Of a stretch of DNA of 64,000 nt, positions 36,696-44,092 are shown one piece after another. The translations under genes and the position numbers were made by a program. Source of the DNA: Candidatus Stramentimicrobium fermentans. GTDB taxonomy: Bacteria; Atribacterota; Phoenicimicrobiia; Phoenicimicrobiales; Stramentimicrobiaceae. Under the pieces are notes generated by a model. That model ran no database searches. It was given only the letters and a program-made list of their open reading frames with translations, and had not been told where the DNA came from. Numbering within the stretch: the stretch's first letter is position 1; each line of letters starts with the position of its first letter. The DNA is taken from positions 17,632-81,631 of the forward strand of contig JAAYOB010000005.1 of NCBI GenBank assembly GCA_012520575.1. Reading direction: 5' to 3'.

Positions 36696-37409
36696 ATGGA
36701 AAGTAACGATAGCATCGATTATTCGAATAGATTCAATGATGAAATTGTCAGCAAATATCAGCCCCTGGTCAGGTCAATTGCCAGAAAGTATTATAATTCA
36801 GGGGAACAGGTTGAAGATTTAGAGCAGATCGGTTATCTGGGATTACTTAATGCCCTGCAGCTCTTTAATGAAAAAAAAGGCGTTAAATTCACTACCTATG
36901 CCACTTGGCTGATTAACGGGGAAATTCGCCATTATTTAAGGGATAAGCATGCCGTTGTCAAAATCCCTTCCTGGATCAGACAGCTTAATAGAAAAATCGA
37001 CCAATATGTTGAAAAATACTATAGTGAACACAAAGAGTTCCCTTCTATGGAACAGATTGCCGATGTATTGAATATAACGGAAGAAGGTGTTCAGGAAATT
37101 TTAAAAGGCAGGAAATCAGTGCAGGTGGTTTCTTTAGATAAAAGTATCAGGGAGGATGATATTGACGCTATCCCTTTGATAGAAAACATAAAAAGCAAAG
37201 AATACCGTTCTTTCCAATTACCCATAGAAGATACCATACATTTAAAGAATACCATAAGTAAGCTTAAAAAGATTCACAGGCAGGTAATTTATTACCTGTT
37301 CTATATGGACTTAAGCCAGACCAGGGTTGCTAAAATGTTAGGAATAACGCAAAGGCAGGTATCTCGTATCAAAATGGAAGCTTTAGAAGAATTGCGAAAA
37401 AATATTTAA
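36696..37409 (+). CDS. Alternative sigma factor of the sigma-B/F/G group
   Basis: Complete group 3 sigma-70 protein, 237 residues. Region 2 at about 20-90 (DLEQIGYLGLLNALQLF, FTTYATWLINGEIRHYLRD), region 3 at 97-140 (FPSMEQIADVLNITEEGVQE) and region 4 at 183-235 with the helix-turn-helix LSQTRVAKMLGITQRQVSRI. The GEIRHYLRDK segment and overall spacing resemble Bacillus SigB/SigF more than FliA. No anti-sigma or anti-anti-sigma gene lies nearby. It starts one base after the region-4-less paralogue, in the pilC transcript. Three pilin-class genes downstream share a promoter motif close to that of this sigma class, so it may drive pilin expression; that link is inference. Confidence 0.85.
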   Translation: MESNDSIDYSNRFNDEIVSKYQPLVRSIARKYYNSGEQVEDLEQIGYLGLLNALQLFNEKKGVKFTTYATWLINGEIRHYLRDKHAVVKIPSWIRQLNRKIDQYVEKYYSEHKEFPSMEQIADVLNITEEGVQEILKGRKSVQVVSLDKSIREDDIDAIPLIENIKSKEYRSFQLPIEDTIHLKNTISKLKKIHRQVIYYLFYMDLSQTRVAKMLGITQRQVSRIKMEALEELRKNI

Positions 37410-37438
37410 TCAATACCAATAGAAAGGAGCAATAAGCC

Positions 37439-37900
37439 ATGTTGGGAAAAAAGATAGTAGCCAGATATAAAGACGGGAGCATTCAGAAAGGGTATACCAG
37501 CAATTTCAATCCGGACAAAGATTTTTTTCACCTTTCTTTGATTGATGAAGCAACTGAATTACCTACCGGAGAGATTGTTGAGGTCAATGTCAGTATTCTC
37601 AAGGCGGTCTTTTTTGTCAAGTCTTTTAAAGGGGACAAGGAATATATCAAAGTCAGAACCTTCGATAAATCCCCTGCAGGTCCTCCCAGTCAGCGCAGGA
37701 TTATATTGATCTTTAAAGATGGAGAAAATTTTTACGGCAGCACGCTCAGTTATTCCCCCAGGCGCAGCGGTTTTTTTGTTTTCCCCATTGATAATCAGGA
37801 CAATAGTGAGAGCGTCTTTGTGCCCCAGGGTGCTCTGGAAAAAGTGCATATTAAAAAATTCGGCAGTGAAGAGTTTGATATCTATCTTTATGAAAACTAA
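37439..37900 (+). CDS. Small protein with a two-fold internal repeat, function unknown
   Basis: I do not recognise a functional family with certainty; it resembles small domains of the DUF6982 type (pattern RYKDG...KGY...FNP...F). The 153-residue chain is an internal duplication. Residues 4-36 (IVARYKDGSIQKGYTSNFNP...HLSLID) align with 86-118 (IILIFKDGENFYGSTLSYSP...FVFPID), and each is followed by a V-rich strand ending in KSF or KKF. It is probably all-beta, with no signal peptide or membrane segment, hence cytoplasmic. RBS AAAGGAG precedes the ATG; it is 29 bases after the sigma gene. A PilZ-like or regulator-binding role is conceivable but unsupported. Confidence 0.7.
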   Translation: MLGKKIVARYKDGSIQKGYTSNFNPDKDFFHLSLIDEATELPTGEIVEVNVSILKAVFFVKSFKGDKEYIKVRTFDKSPAGPPSQRRIILIFKDGENFYGSTLSYSPRRSGFFVFPIDNQDNSESVFVPQGALEKVHIKKFGSEEFDIYLYEN

Positions 37901-37944
37901 AAATCTAGACACAGCCAAATAAGGTTATCAGTTTTCGGTAAAAA

Positions 37945-37972
37945 GCGGGGTATATCCGAATACTGCCCGCTT
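37945..37972 (+). terminator. Weak terminator-like hairpin after the small repeat protein
   Basis: GCGGG-GTAT (37945-37953) pairs with ATAC-TG-CCCGC (37960-37970). Only two T follow, so termination strength is doubtful. It would end the pilC-sigma transcript. Confidence 0.4.
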
Positions 37973-38002
37973 AATCTGTTAGCATTTTTGTATCTTTTTT
38001 CC

Positions 38003-38050
38003 TGCCATTACCAATAACGAAACGCCGTGGCAAGCTCATACTCTGTTCCC
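38003..38050. repeat. Dispersed intergenic repeat, partial copy C
   Basis: Carries CCATTACC, then GTGGCAA-G-CTCATACTCTGTT, matching the second half of copies A and B (GTGGTAA, TCAT, TCTG). The tail after CTCTG has diverged. It lies in the 324-base gap before the first pilin gene. Confidence 0.4.
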
Positions 38051-38127
38051 CGACTCCTTGCCTTTTCGCTAAAACTTTTTTCCGCGCTTATTCCGCAATT
38101 TTTATCTGAAAATATTTCCTGTTTTAG

Positions 38128-38160
38128 GTCTAAAATTCTGAAAATAGGGAATAATATAAT
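38128..38160 (+). promoter_or_regulatory. Alternative-sigma promoter P1 of the first pilin gene
   Basis: GTCTAAAA (38128-38135), 13 bases, GAATAA (38149-38154), 70 bases before the pilin ATG. Two further copies of the same motif stand before the pilin-class genes at 38830 and 41065. It is close to GTTTAA-N12/14-GGGTAT (sigma-B type) and CTAAA-N15-CCGATAA (sigma-28 type), and unlike the sigma-A promoters of the tRNA genes. Confidence 0.7.
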
Positions 38161-38224
38161 ATAGAAGTAAAAACCATAAATCATCATAAAAACAATAAAG
38201 TATTCAGACTTTTAGCAAAGCAAT

Positions 38225-38698
38225 ATGAGAAATATAACTGTTAAAAAAGAAGATAAAACCGAAAATAAGGTGGGGTTCACCTTAATAGAATTGATGGTTG
38301 TTGTTGCCATAATAGGCATACTCTCTTTATTTGGATTGAGAGTCTATGCCGGTTTTCAGTACAAAGCCAAAGATGCCCTGTTAAAAGGTAATGTTTCTAC
38401 CATTCATACCCATATACAAACGGAATTGTCAGACGATAAGAAGAGCGCCACGGAAGTCTGGACCAATATAGACGACATATTCCTTGCCTCCGGCATCTAT
38501 TTTCCGGCAGCAGGCAATCCCCAGCAGGGCAATATTGAGGGGATATCGACAGCCGAGCCGGCATCATTAACCGGTTTAGGCGGAAAGGTCTTTGTCTTTG
38601 TAGACAGCACTGCCGCTCCTACCAGGTTTTATGTCAATGGCGTTAATGCGGAGGAGACCGGTTTTGTCTTCCCGGAATCCTTAATTGCCCAAAAATAA
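38225..38698 (+). CDS. Type IV pilin-like protein, first copy
   Basis: Class III signal and pilin helix: cleavage is predicted between G17 and F18 in VGFTLIELMVVVAIIG, with Glu at mature position +5 (E22). The mature chain is about 140 residues; after the helix comes KGNVSTIHTHIQTEL, a segment shared with the next two pilin-like genes. No cysteine pair forms a classic D-region, as expected for GspG/PilE-like short pilins of this kind. A 17-residue charged leader is longer than that of copy two. Whether this or the next gene gives the major subunit cannot be decided. Transcription is predicted from P1. Confidence 0.88.
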   Translation: MRNITVKKEDKTENKVGFTLIELMVVVAIIGILSLFGLRVYAGFQYKAKDALLKGNVSTIHTHIQTELSDDKKSATEVWTNIDDIFLASGIYFPAAGNPQQGNIEGISTAEPASLTGLGGKVFVFVDSTAAPTRFYVNGVNAEETGFVFPESLIAQK

Positions 38699-38726
38699 AA
38701 ATATTTGAAAATATTTCTATCTTTAT

Positions 38727-38759
38727 GTCTAAAAAAGATATTATGTGGAATAACATATA
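38727..38759 (+). promoter_or_regulatory. Alternative-sigma promoter P2 of the second pilin gene
   Basis: GTCTAAAA (38727-38734), 13 bases, GAATAA (38748-38753), 76 bases before the ATG. Identical in both boxes and spacer length to P1, although the spacer sequences differ. Confidence 0.7.
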
Positions 38760-38829
38760 ATAGATACCTTAAAAGAGGAAAGAAGTACGGAAAACTATAT
38801 TTATAATAAAAAAGGAGAATTTTAAAAAA

Positions 38830-39258
38830 ATGTTCATGTACTTACACAAAAACAAAAAAGGTTTTACCTTAATCGAACTGATGGTCGTAGTTGCCATTAT
38901 CGGCATCCTGGCGCTGCTGGGCTTGCGTCTCTACGCCGGGCAGCAGGAAAAAGCCAAGAATGCCATTGTTAAAGCCAATGCCGGTACCATACAAACCCTG
39001 ATTCAGGCCGAATTAGCTGACGCTGCTGTTGCCGACATTGATTTAGACGAAATTTTTGGTGCCGCTGGTATATACAATCCTTATACAGGTGAGGCTCAAA
39101 CAGTAAGCGGTAGCGATGAAGGAGAGGTTGGGGCTAGTTTAGGTGCATACGTTAATGACGCTAGCGGTGCAGGTGCAGAAGATAACGTTTTCTATATAAA
39201 TGGTTATGGTTCTGATGGAGATTTTGTATATGGCAGAGATTTAGAAGCGCGAAAATAA
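38830..39258 (+). CDS. Type IV pilin-like protein, second copy (likely major pilin)
   Basis: 142-residue prepilin with a short leader. Cleavage is predicted between G11 and F12 in KGFTLIELMVVVAIIG, with Glu+5 at E16. The conserved segment KANAGTIQTLIQAEL follows the helix. The C-terminal half is glycine-, alanine- and acid-rich with few lysines, as in an exposed filament surface. It has its own promoter (P2), AAGGAG (38813-38818) and a strong terminator, so it forms a single-gene unit; that setting fits a highly expressed major pilin. An ATG six bases later (MYLHKN) is an alternative start. Confidence 0.88.
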   Translation: MFMYLHKNKKGFTLIELMVVVAIIGILALLGLRLYAGQQEKAKNAIVKANAGTIQTLIQAELADAAVADIDLDEIFGAAGIYNPYTGEAQTVSGSDEGEVGASLGAYVNDASGAGAEDNVFYINGYGSDGDFVYGRDLEARK

Positions 39259-39316
39259 GCTAATTAGCTGTCAACCATCAGCCGGGGGACGTTCTCCGGC
39301 AAAGAATTTTTCAATC

Positions 39317-39350
39317 AAGAGCCAGTCTTTTAAGACTGGCTCTTCTTCTT
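39317..39350 (+). terminator. Terminator of the second pilin gene
   Basis: AAGAGCCAGTCT (39317-39328) pairs perfectly with AGACTGGCTCTT (39333-39344) around TTTA, followed by CTTCTT and TTTCC. Strong 12-base stem with a T-rich tail. Confidence 0.8.
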
Positions 39351-39548
39351 TTCCTGCCTTTCCCGGCACTCTTCTTTCTTCCGTCACCGCGATGCGGCAT
39401 TATTGCCTGTAATTAGCTCTAACCGAAGACAGAAAGTCAACAAAAGTATTTCTATGGTCTATGCTTTCGCTCCCATATGTTTTTATTGTCTTTTTCAATC
39501 CGTAATGCTATTATCTTAATAGATTAAACGGTTTAGGAGGGGATAAGA

Positions 39549-39947
39549 ATGAGAATAAACAATCAGAAGGGCATTACCGTTCTTTCCTTGCTCATACTGG
39601 TGCTTATTGTCGGAGGGGGAATTCTCTATGGGCCCAAACTTTTTAACCATGTGATCGACCGGAATATAAAAAGATTGGTTACGGCCAATGCCAAATCCGT
39701 AGAGACGGAGATACGCTCCGAATTAATCAATAGACATCCCATTCAAATCTGGAATGATATGGATAAACTCATCAATGCTTTGAATTTTCAAAACCCGGTG
39801 CTTTCGGAAAGGCAGACTAAAAATGGCTGGGACCGCCCGGGTGATGTGGTAGTCTCCTTTGACGGTATCAATACTTTCCGCCTGGACGGCATAGGGCGCG
39901 ACGGTTCTTCCTTCGGCCTCAATATCATAATACAAAGATCAAAATAA
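39549..39947 (+). CDS. Pilin-like protein lacking the conserved Glu+5
   Basis: 132 residues with a short charged leader and a hydrophobic helix. If cut after G8 (KGITVLSLLILVLIVGG), position +5 is Ser instead of Glu. The segment VTANAKSVETEIRSEL clearly matches KANAGTIQTLIQAEL and KGNVSTIHTHIQTEL in the two preceding pilins, and HPIQIWNDMDKLI echoes the first copy (VWTNIDDIF). So it is a third paralogue. Absence of Glu+5 is seen in tip pseudopilins such as GspK, which start the filament; a tip or initiator role is a fair guess. RBS AGGAGGGG precedes the ATG. A degraded version of the pilin promoter motif (GTCTTTTT-N13-TATTAT, 39488-39514) lies upstream. Confidence 0.8.
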   Translation: MRINNQKGITVLSLLILVLIVGGGILYGPKLFNHVIDRNIKRLVTANAKSVETEIRSELINRHPIQIWNDMDKLINALNFQNPVLSERQTKNGWDRPGDVVVSFDGINTFRLDGIGRDGSSFGLNIIIQRSK

Positions 39948-39981
39948 AACAAAAAGGATAGTTATCTAATCAGATAACATA

Positions 39982-40755
39982 ATGGTACAAATGACACAAA
40001 TATTTACTACAATCATTATATTCATTATCGGTCTGGTAATCGGCAGCTTCAGCAATGTCTGCATTTACCGCCTACCCCGCAACGAATCAATCGTATTTCC
40101 CGGTTCCCATTGTCCCCGGTGCAGCTATCCCATTGAATGGCACGACAATATCCCGCTCATCAGCTATATCATCTTAAAGGGGAAATGCCGTTCCTGCGCT
40201 GAAAAAATATCCCTGCAATACCCTTTGGTAGAGTTTTTAACCGCCTCACTTTATCTGTTTTTATTCTATTTCTATGGATTGCAATTACGCACCGTTGTTT
40301 ATATGGTATTCTGTTCCGCTTTAGTAATAATCGCTTTCATCGATTTGAAAGAAAAGATTATTCCCGATGTTATCTCTCTTCCCTTAACCGCCCTCGGCTT
40401 TCTATCGAGTTTTGTCTTAAAAAACATCTCACCTTTAAACTCTCTGCTCGGCATTCTGGCGGGAGGGGGAAGCTTGTATTTAATAGCTATAGCCGGCACC
40501 TATATATTCAGGAAAGAAGCCATGGGCGGAGGGGATATCAAATTATCCGCCATGGTCGGTGCTTTTTTAGGATGGCAGCTCGCCCTGCTTTCGCTCTTTA
40601 TAGGATTCTTGCTGGGCTCTGTAATCGGTATAATTGTTCTGATGAAAACGAAAGGAGAAATCAGGGATGTTCCCTTTGGACCATTCATTGCCTTAGGTAC
40701 CCTGATTGCTCTCTTCTTTGGTCAAGGCATACTCGATTGGTATTTTCTGCTTTGA
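39982..40755 (+). CDS. pilD: Prepilin peptidase / N-methyltransferase
   Basis: Inner-membrane aspartyl protease that cleaves prepilin leaders and methylates the new N-terminus. The N-terminal cytoplasmic zinc loop has C44, C47, C69 and C72. The catalytic aspartates are D120 (FIDLKEKIIPD) and D184 (GGGDIK). Eight or so transmembrane segments are evident. 257 residues is typical. Both domains are complete, so methylation is expected. It sits among the genes for its substrates, 34 bases after the Ser+5 pilin-like gene. An in-frame ATG nine bases on (MTQIF) is possible. Confidence 0.95.
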   Translation: MVQMTQIFTTIIIFIIGLVIGSFSNVCIYRLPRNESIVFPGSHCPRCSYPIEWHDNIPLISYIILKGKCRSCAEKISLQYPLVEFLTASLYLFLFYFYGLQLRTVVYMVFCSALVIIAFIDLKEKIIPDVISLPLTALGFLSSFVLKNISPLNSLLGILAGGGSLYLIAIAGTYIFRKEAMGGGDIKLSAMVGAFLGWQLALLSLFIGFLLGSVIGIIVLMKTKGEIRDVPFGPFIALGTLIALFFGQGILDWYFLL

Positions 40756-40991
40756 CTTGTTTTCTTAGCTCCATTTAAACAAAATGTAAAGAAAATCTTC
40801 TAACAAATCAATATCAATGTATCAGATCAGCTTAAATGAAAACCAAATTCGGCACGGCATAATTTAGAAGCAGAAGAATTTCTTAAGATAGAATAAAAAG
40901 TATCTCATAATCTAATAAGAGCAATTCACTATTTTAAAACCTTCCTAATATTAAAAAAAATTATTTCCAATCATTATATTGTATCTGTTTT
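40756..40991. other. Gene-free interval after the prepilin peptidase gene
   Basis: AT-rich, no coding frame and no strong hairpin noticed. It ends at promoter P3 for the next gene, which implies that the following minor-pilin genes form a separate transcript. Confidence 0.45.
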
Positions 40992-41024
40992 GTCTAAAAT
41001 TTGTTATAATATGGAATAATATAT
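40992..41024 (+). promoter_or_regulatory. Alternative-sigma promoter P3 of the minor-pilin genes
   Basis: GTCTAAAA (40992-40999), 14 bases, GAATAA (41014-41019), 45 bases before the ATG of the GspH-like gene. The third copy of the motif seen at P1 and P2; here the spacer is one base longer. Confidence 0.65.
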
Positions 41025-41064
41025 AGTGAGAGGGAAAATAGTATATTTTCTTATGTGCTGGTAG

Positions 41065-41547
41065 ATGAAATACCATTATGAAAGGTGTAATAGCGCTAAA
41101 TCGAACCGCGGATTTACCCTGATTGAATTAATGGTTGTAGTCGGAATAATTGCGGTGCTGTTAACAGTTACAGGAAGGGCTCTTTTTATCGTAAAACAGA
41201 ACCACGACCTGAACATTACGGCTCGTCAAATAGAGGCAGCTCTGAAAGATTGTCAGGCCAGTGCTTTTTATAGCGGAAGCTGGTATAAGGTTTACTTCTG
41301 GCCATCTATAAACCGATACCGGGTTTATCGGGGAGCGGGTGAAGTGGTGAAGGATGTCCAGTTGGAAAACATAAAACTGCACCACACCAATTTTATAGAC
41401 CACAGAGTTGACTTTTATAGTACCGGTATACCCAGTATGGGCGGTACTGTAACTTTAAAAAATAAAAACGGGAAGACATTATATGTTATCATGACACCGG
41501 TGACCGCCAGGACGAGAGTAAGCACAGAACCGCCGGATAATTGGTAG
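41065..41547 (+). CDS. GspH/FimT-type minor pseudopilin
   Basis: 160-residue prepilin. Cleavage is predicted between G16 and F17 in RGFTLIELMVVVGIIA with Glu+5 at E21. The region after the helix (ITARQIEAALKDCQASAFYSG) and the later beta strands with a V.F...G sequence (VDFYSTGIPSMGGTVTL) resemble GspH/FimT proteins, which join the filament tip complex. Promoter P3 lies 45 bases upstream. It is the first of four minor-pilin genes. Confidence 0.85.
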   Translation: MKYHYERCNSAKSNRGFTLIELMVVVGIIAVLLTVTGRALFIVKQNHDLNITARQIEAALKDCQASAFYSGSWYKVYFWPSINRYRVYRGAGEVVKDVQLENIKLHHTNFIDHRVDFYSTGIPSMGGTVTLKNKNGKTLYVIMTPVTARTRVSTEPPDNW

Positions 41548-41677
41548 CTTTATATTATTTTGCGGGAGAGAAATGCAGGAGTTTTCGGTTTACAGTTCTC
41601 AACCGTCTGTCTGTATTTTATTTAACTGAAAGAATTAAAAAATTGATTAATTAACTAACTACCGGGAGGTATTCCCA

Positions 41678-44074
41678 ATGCTAAGAATAAAAAGAATATT
41701 AACCCAAAGTCCCAAGGGTATGACCTTAATTGAACTGATGATAGCAGTCTTCATTTTGGCTTTAGTTGCAATGGGGCTATTTCGGGGATTTACCGTCGCC
41801 TTTCAAGCTATGGCAGATGCTAAAGACCGTACCATGGCCACCAACTATGCCCAGCAAATATTGGAGAGTTATAAAAACACCCCTTTTGAAAAAATTCTGC
41901 CTTCTTCCGGCTCTATAGAAGGGACTAAATTCTTTAAAAATGTAAGTGTTAATCAAATCGATGAAAGTTTGAAAAAGGTTATTACTAGAATCTCTTGGGC
42001 AGATAGGAATAGTGATGATGCTGATAAAAGAGTAGTGGTAGAAACTTCCATTGCTGATACCCGGGTAACTGCTCAGGAAAATGCAACTCCGGCGGGAATT
42101 ATTATTTATGCCAGTTCCTATAATTTATTGCCGGGGAACGATCCTGAAAACCGCGACAGGCCATCTCATATTTGGGCAAAAATTGTAGACGAGCATGGTA
42201 ATTTGATTATCGATTGGGATGAAGAGAAGGTATTATTTACGATTGAATCAGAAGTCGGACTAGATAATGAGCCGGTGTATGATACACTTGGCGGCTTTAC
42301 TCCGGCATATTTTAATGAATTATTATCAGATATAAGAGACGGTGTGGCAGAAACAGATTTTTATCAATATCAAGCTGAAGAAAGGCAAGGTTATGTTACT
42401 ATTAAAGCCAGTTTAACTGTAGGAGCCGAAGAATTATACGATACCTTAAGGCTGAAAATTACCAATGAAGCTGTTGCTGTTGTCTTGTCTTCTGAAGGTA
42501 ATAAGCATATTATCAGTACAGAAGGCGGAGAAGAAGGAATAGCGCATCTGATTGCTAAAATCGTAGATGCCGCCGGGGATATAGTCACTACTGAAAATAG
42601 ACCGGTTACTTTTGAAATAATTTCCGGACCGGAAACATCAAGTCTGATAAACATGATACCTACTGAAAACGGTATAGCCAAAATAGATTTAAAAGCCGGT
42701 TCCCTGACCGGCAGTAACACGGTATTGGCAATGCTCATTCCCCTGGAACCGGGAAGCATCACTATTCAGGTTGTTGACCCCGGAATTCATAATTTTAAAA
42801 TTGTAGCTCCTGCCCCTAATACAAAAATTGCCCAACTGGGCTCTGTTGAAATAGTTGCCCGGCTGACAGATTATTTAGGCGAACCTATATCCGGTAATAT
42901 AATTAACTTTGCAATTGAAGACGGTTCGCATTTGGGAAGTATATCTCGAAGTAGCGATACAACAGGGGAAGCCGGTAATGCAACTACCGAGTTAACTATG
43001 AATTATGCAGGCACGGCAACTATCAAGGCCTATTGGATTGATGAAGAAAATAATGAGATTTATGATACTATTCAAATTGTCTGCGGAAATCATTGGTTAT
43101 ATGTTGAAGCTGACCCTTTGAACGTCTATGAAGGCCATTCATCAACTATCAGGGCAGCGCTGACCAACGTATTTGGTGCCCCTGTGCCTTCTCAATATAT
43201 CAATTTCAGTGTTAAAGAGGGAGATGCCACATTATCTCCGCTCAGTGCTTTGACCGATGAGGAGGGAATTGCAACTGTCACACTTACTGCGAATGAGCCC
43301 GGGGACATTATTGTCAGGGCAGAATGGCAAGAAGACCTGCAAAACGTTTTTGGGGAGGTTGAGGTATCGTGCATAAATGCCCCGATTTATCAGGTACAGC
43401 TCAGTGCCCCAAAGACTACAATTTCTGCGGGTGAATCATTAGAGCTTACTGCTGCCGTAACCGAAAATGGCAATCCTGTTAATGGTATCACCGTAACTTT
43501 TACCGTTTCCGGCTCTGCTGATGCCAAACTTGATAACCAAGCACCCTCAATAAGTAAAGATACTGATGAAGATGGAATTGCAACTGTTACTTTAAGCGGA
43601 TTGAATCCTGGTGAATCGGCTACGATAACTGCAGAAGCAGGAGATAGCAGTGATAGTATCACAATCAGCTGCGAAGTACCGGAAATAGCAATTAGGCTGA
43701 ATCCCGCTTACAATCCAAGACTTCAAGGTAATAAACAAGTTTATTTTGGTATAATTGTAGAAAATGATGACATTAATCTAAATAAAATGAAAATATCATG
43801 GAGTCCGGCGTCAAATGAAGGATTAAAAGAAGTGTGGATTGACGATACGCAGGTTTATTTAAGTGGTATATCTGGAGGCTCTGCAAATGGAACCGAGATC
43901 AGTTTCAATGTAGCTCCATATTCATACCAATTAGAAAAAGATAGAAGTTACGTAATTAAAATGGTTTTTATAGTAAATGGTAATATGAAAAAGAAACATT
44001 GGAACATAGAATTTTTTAATCCGGAAAACAATGCACCCATTGTTCCGGCGATTGAGTTTTATTTAAAAGGATAA
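41678..44074 (+). CDS. Very large pseudopilin with about five Ig-like (invasin/BIg-type) repeats
   Basis: 798 residues. The N-terminus is a prepilin: SPKG14/M15TLIELMIAVFILALVAMG with Glu+5 at E19, then a PilV/GspI-like segment (ATNYAQQILESYKNTPFE). From about residue 118 the chain becomes a row of beta domains starting near 125, 265, 370, 470 and 570. Several end with the pattern G.A.T.L......G...I.A, typical of bacterial Ig-like and invasin folds. A distinct C-terminal domain covers about 675-798. Minor pilins usually have 130-250 residues, so this looks like a filament-tip adhesin. RBS GGGAGG; followed after 18 bases by the GspJ/PilW-like gene. Confidence 0.85.
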   Translation: MLRIKRILTQSPKGMTLIELMIAVFILALVAMGLFRGFTVAFQAMADAKDRTMATNYAQQILESYKNTPFEKILPSSGSIEGTKFFKNVSVNQIDESLKKVITRISWADRNSDDADKRVVVETSIADTRVTAQENATPAGIIIYASSYNLLPGNDPENRDRPSHIWAKIVDEHGNLIIDWDEEKVLFTIESEVGLDNEPVYDTLGGFTPAYFNELLSDIRDGVAETDFYQYQAEERQGYVTIKASLTVGAEELYDTLRLKITNEAVAVVLSSEGNKHIISTEGGEEGIAHLIAKIVDAAGDIVTTENRPVTFEIISGPETSSLINMIPTENGIAKIDLKAGSLTGSNTVLAMLIPLEPGSITIQVVDPGIHNFKIVAPAPNTKIAQLGSVEIVARLTDYLGEPISGNIINFAIEDGSHLGSISRSSDTTGEAGNATTELTMNYAGTATIKAYWIDEENNEIYDTIQIVCGNHWLYVEADPLNVYEGHSSTIRAALTNVFGAPVPSQYINFSVKEGDATLSPLSALTDEEGIATVTLTANEPGDIIVRAEWQEDLQNVFGEVEVSCINAPIYQVQLSAPKTTISAGESLELTAAVTENGNPVNGITVTFTVSGSADAKLDNQAPSISKDTDEDGIATVTLSGLNPGESATITAEAGDSSDSITISCEVPEIAIRLNPAYNPRLQGNKQVYFGIIVENDDINLNKMKISWSPASNEGLKEVWIDDTQVYLSGISGGSANGTEISFNVAPYSYQLEKDRSYVIKMVFIVNGNMKKKHWNIEFFNPENNAPIVPAIEFYLKG

Positions 44075-44092
44075 TAACCAGAGGAAAATATT

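Noticed and set aside
17239-39420. CRISPR array made of the intergenic repeats
   Set aside because: The repeats are imperfect, kilobases apart and have no regular spacers; no cas gene is present.
39379-39420. Fourth copy of the GTCATT...GTAAT repeat after the second pilin gene
   Set aside because: Only scattered short matches (CCGTCACCGCGATGCGG, then TGTAATTAGCTCT); too weak to include in the family.
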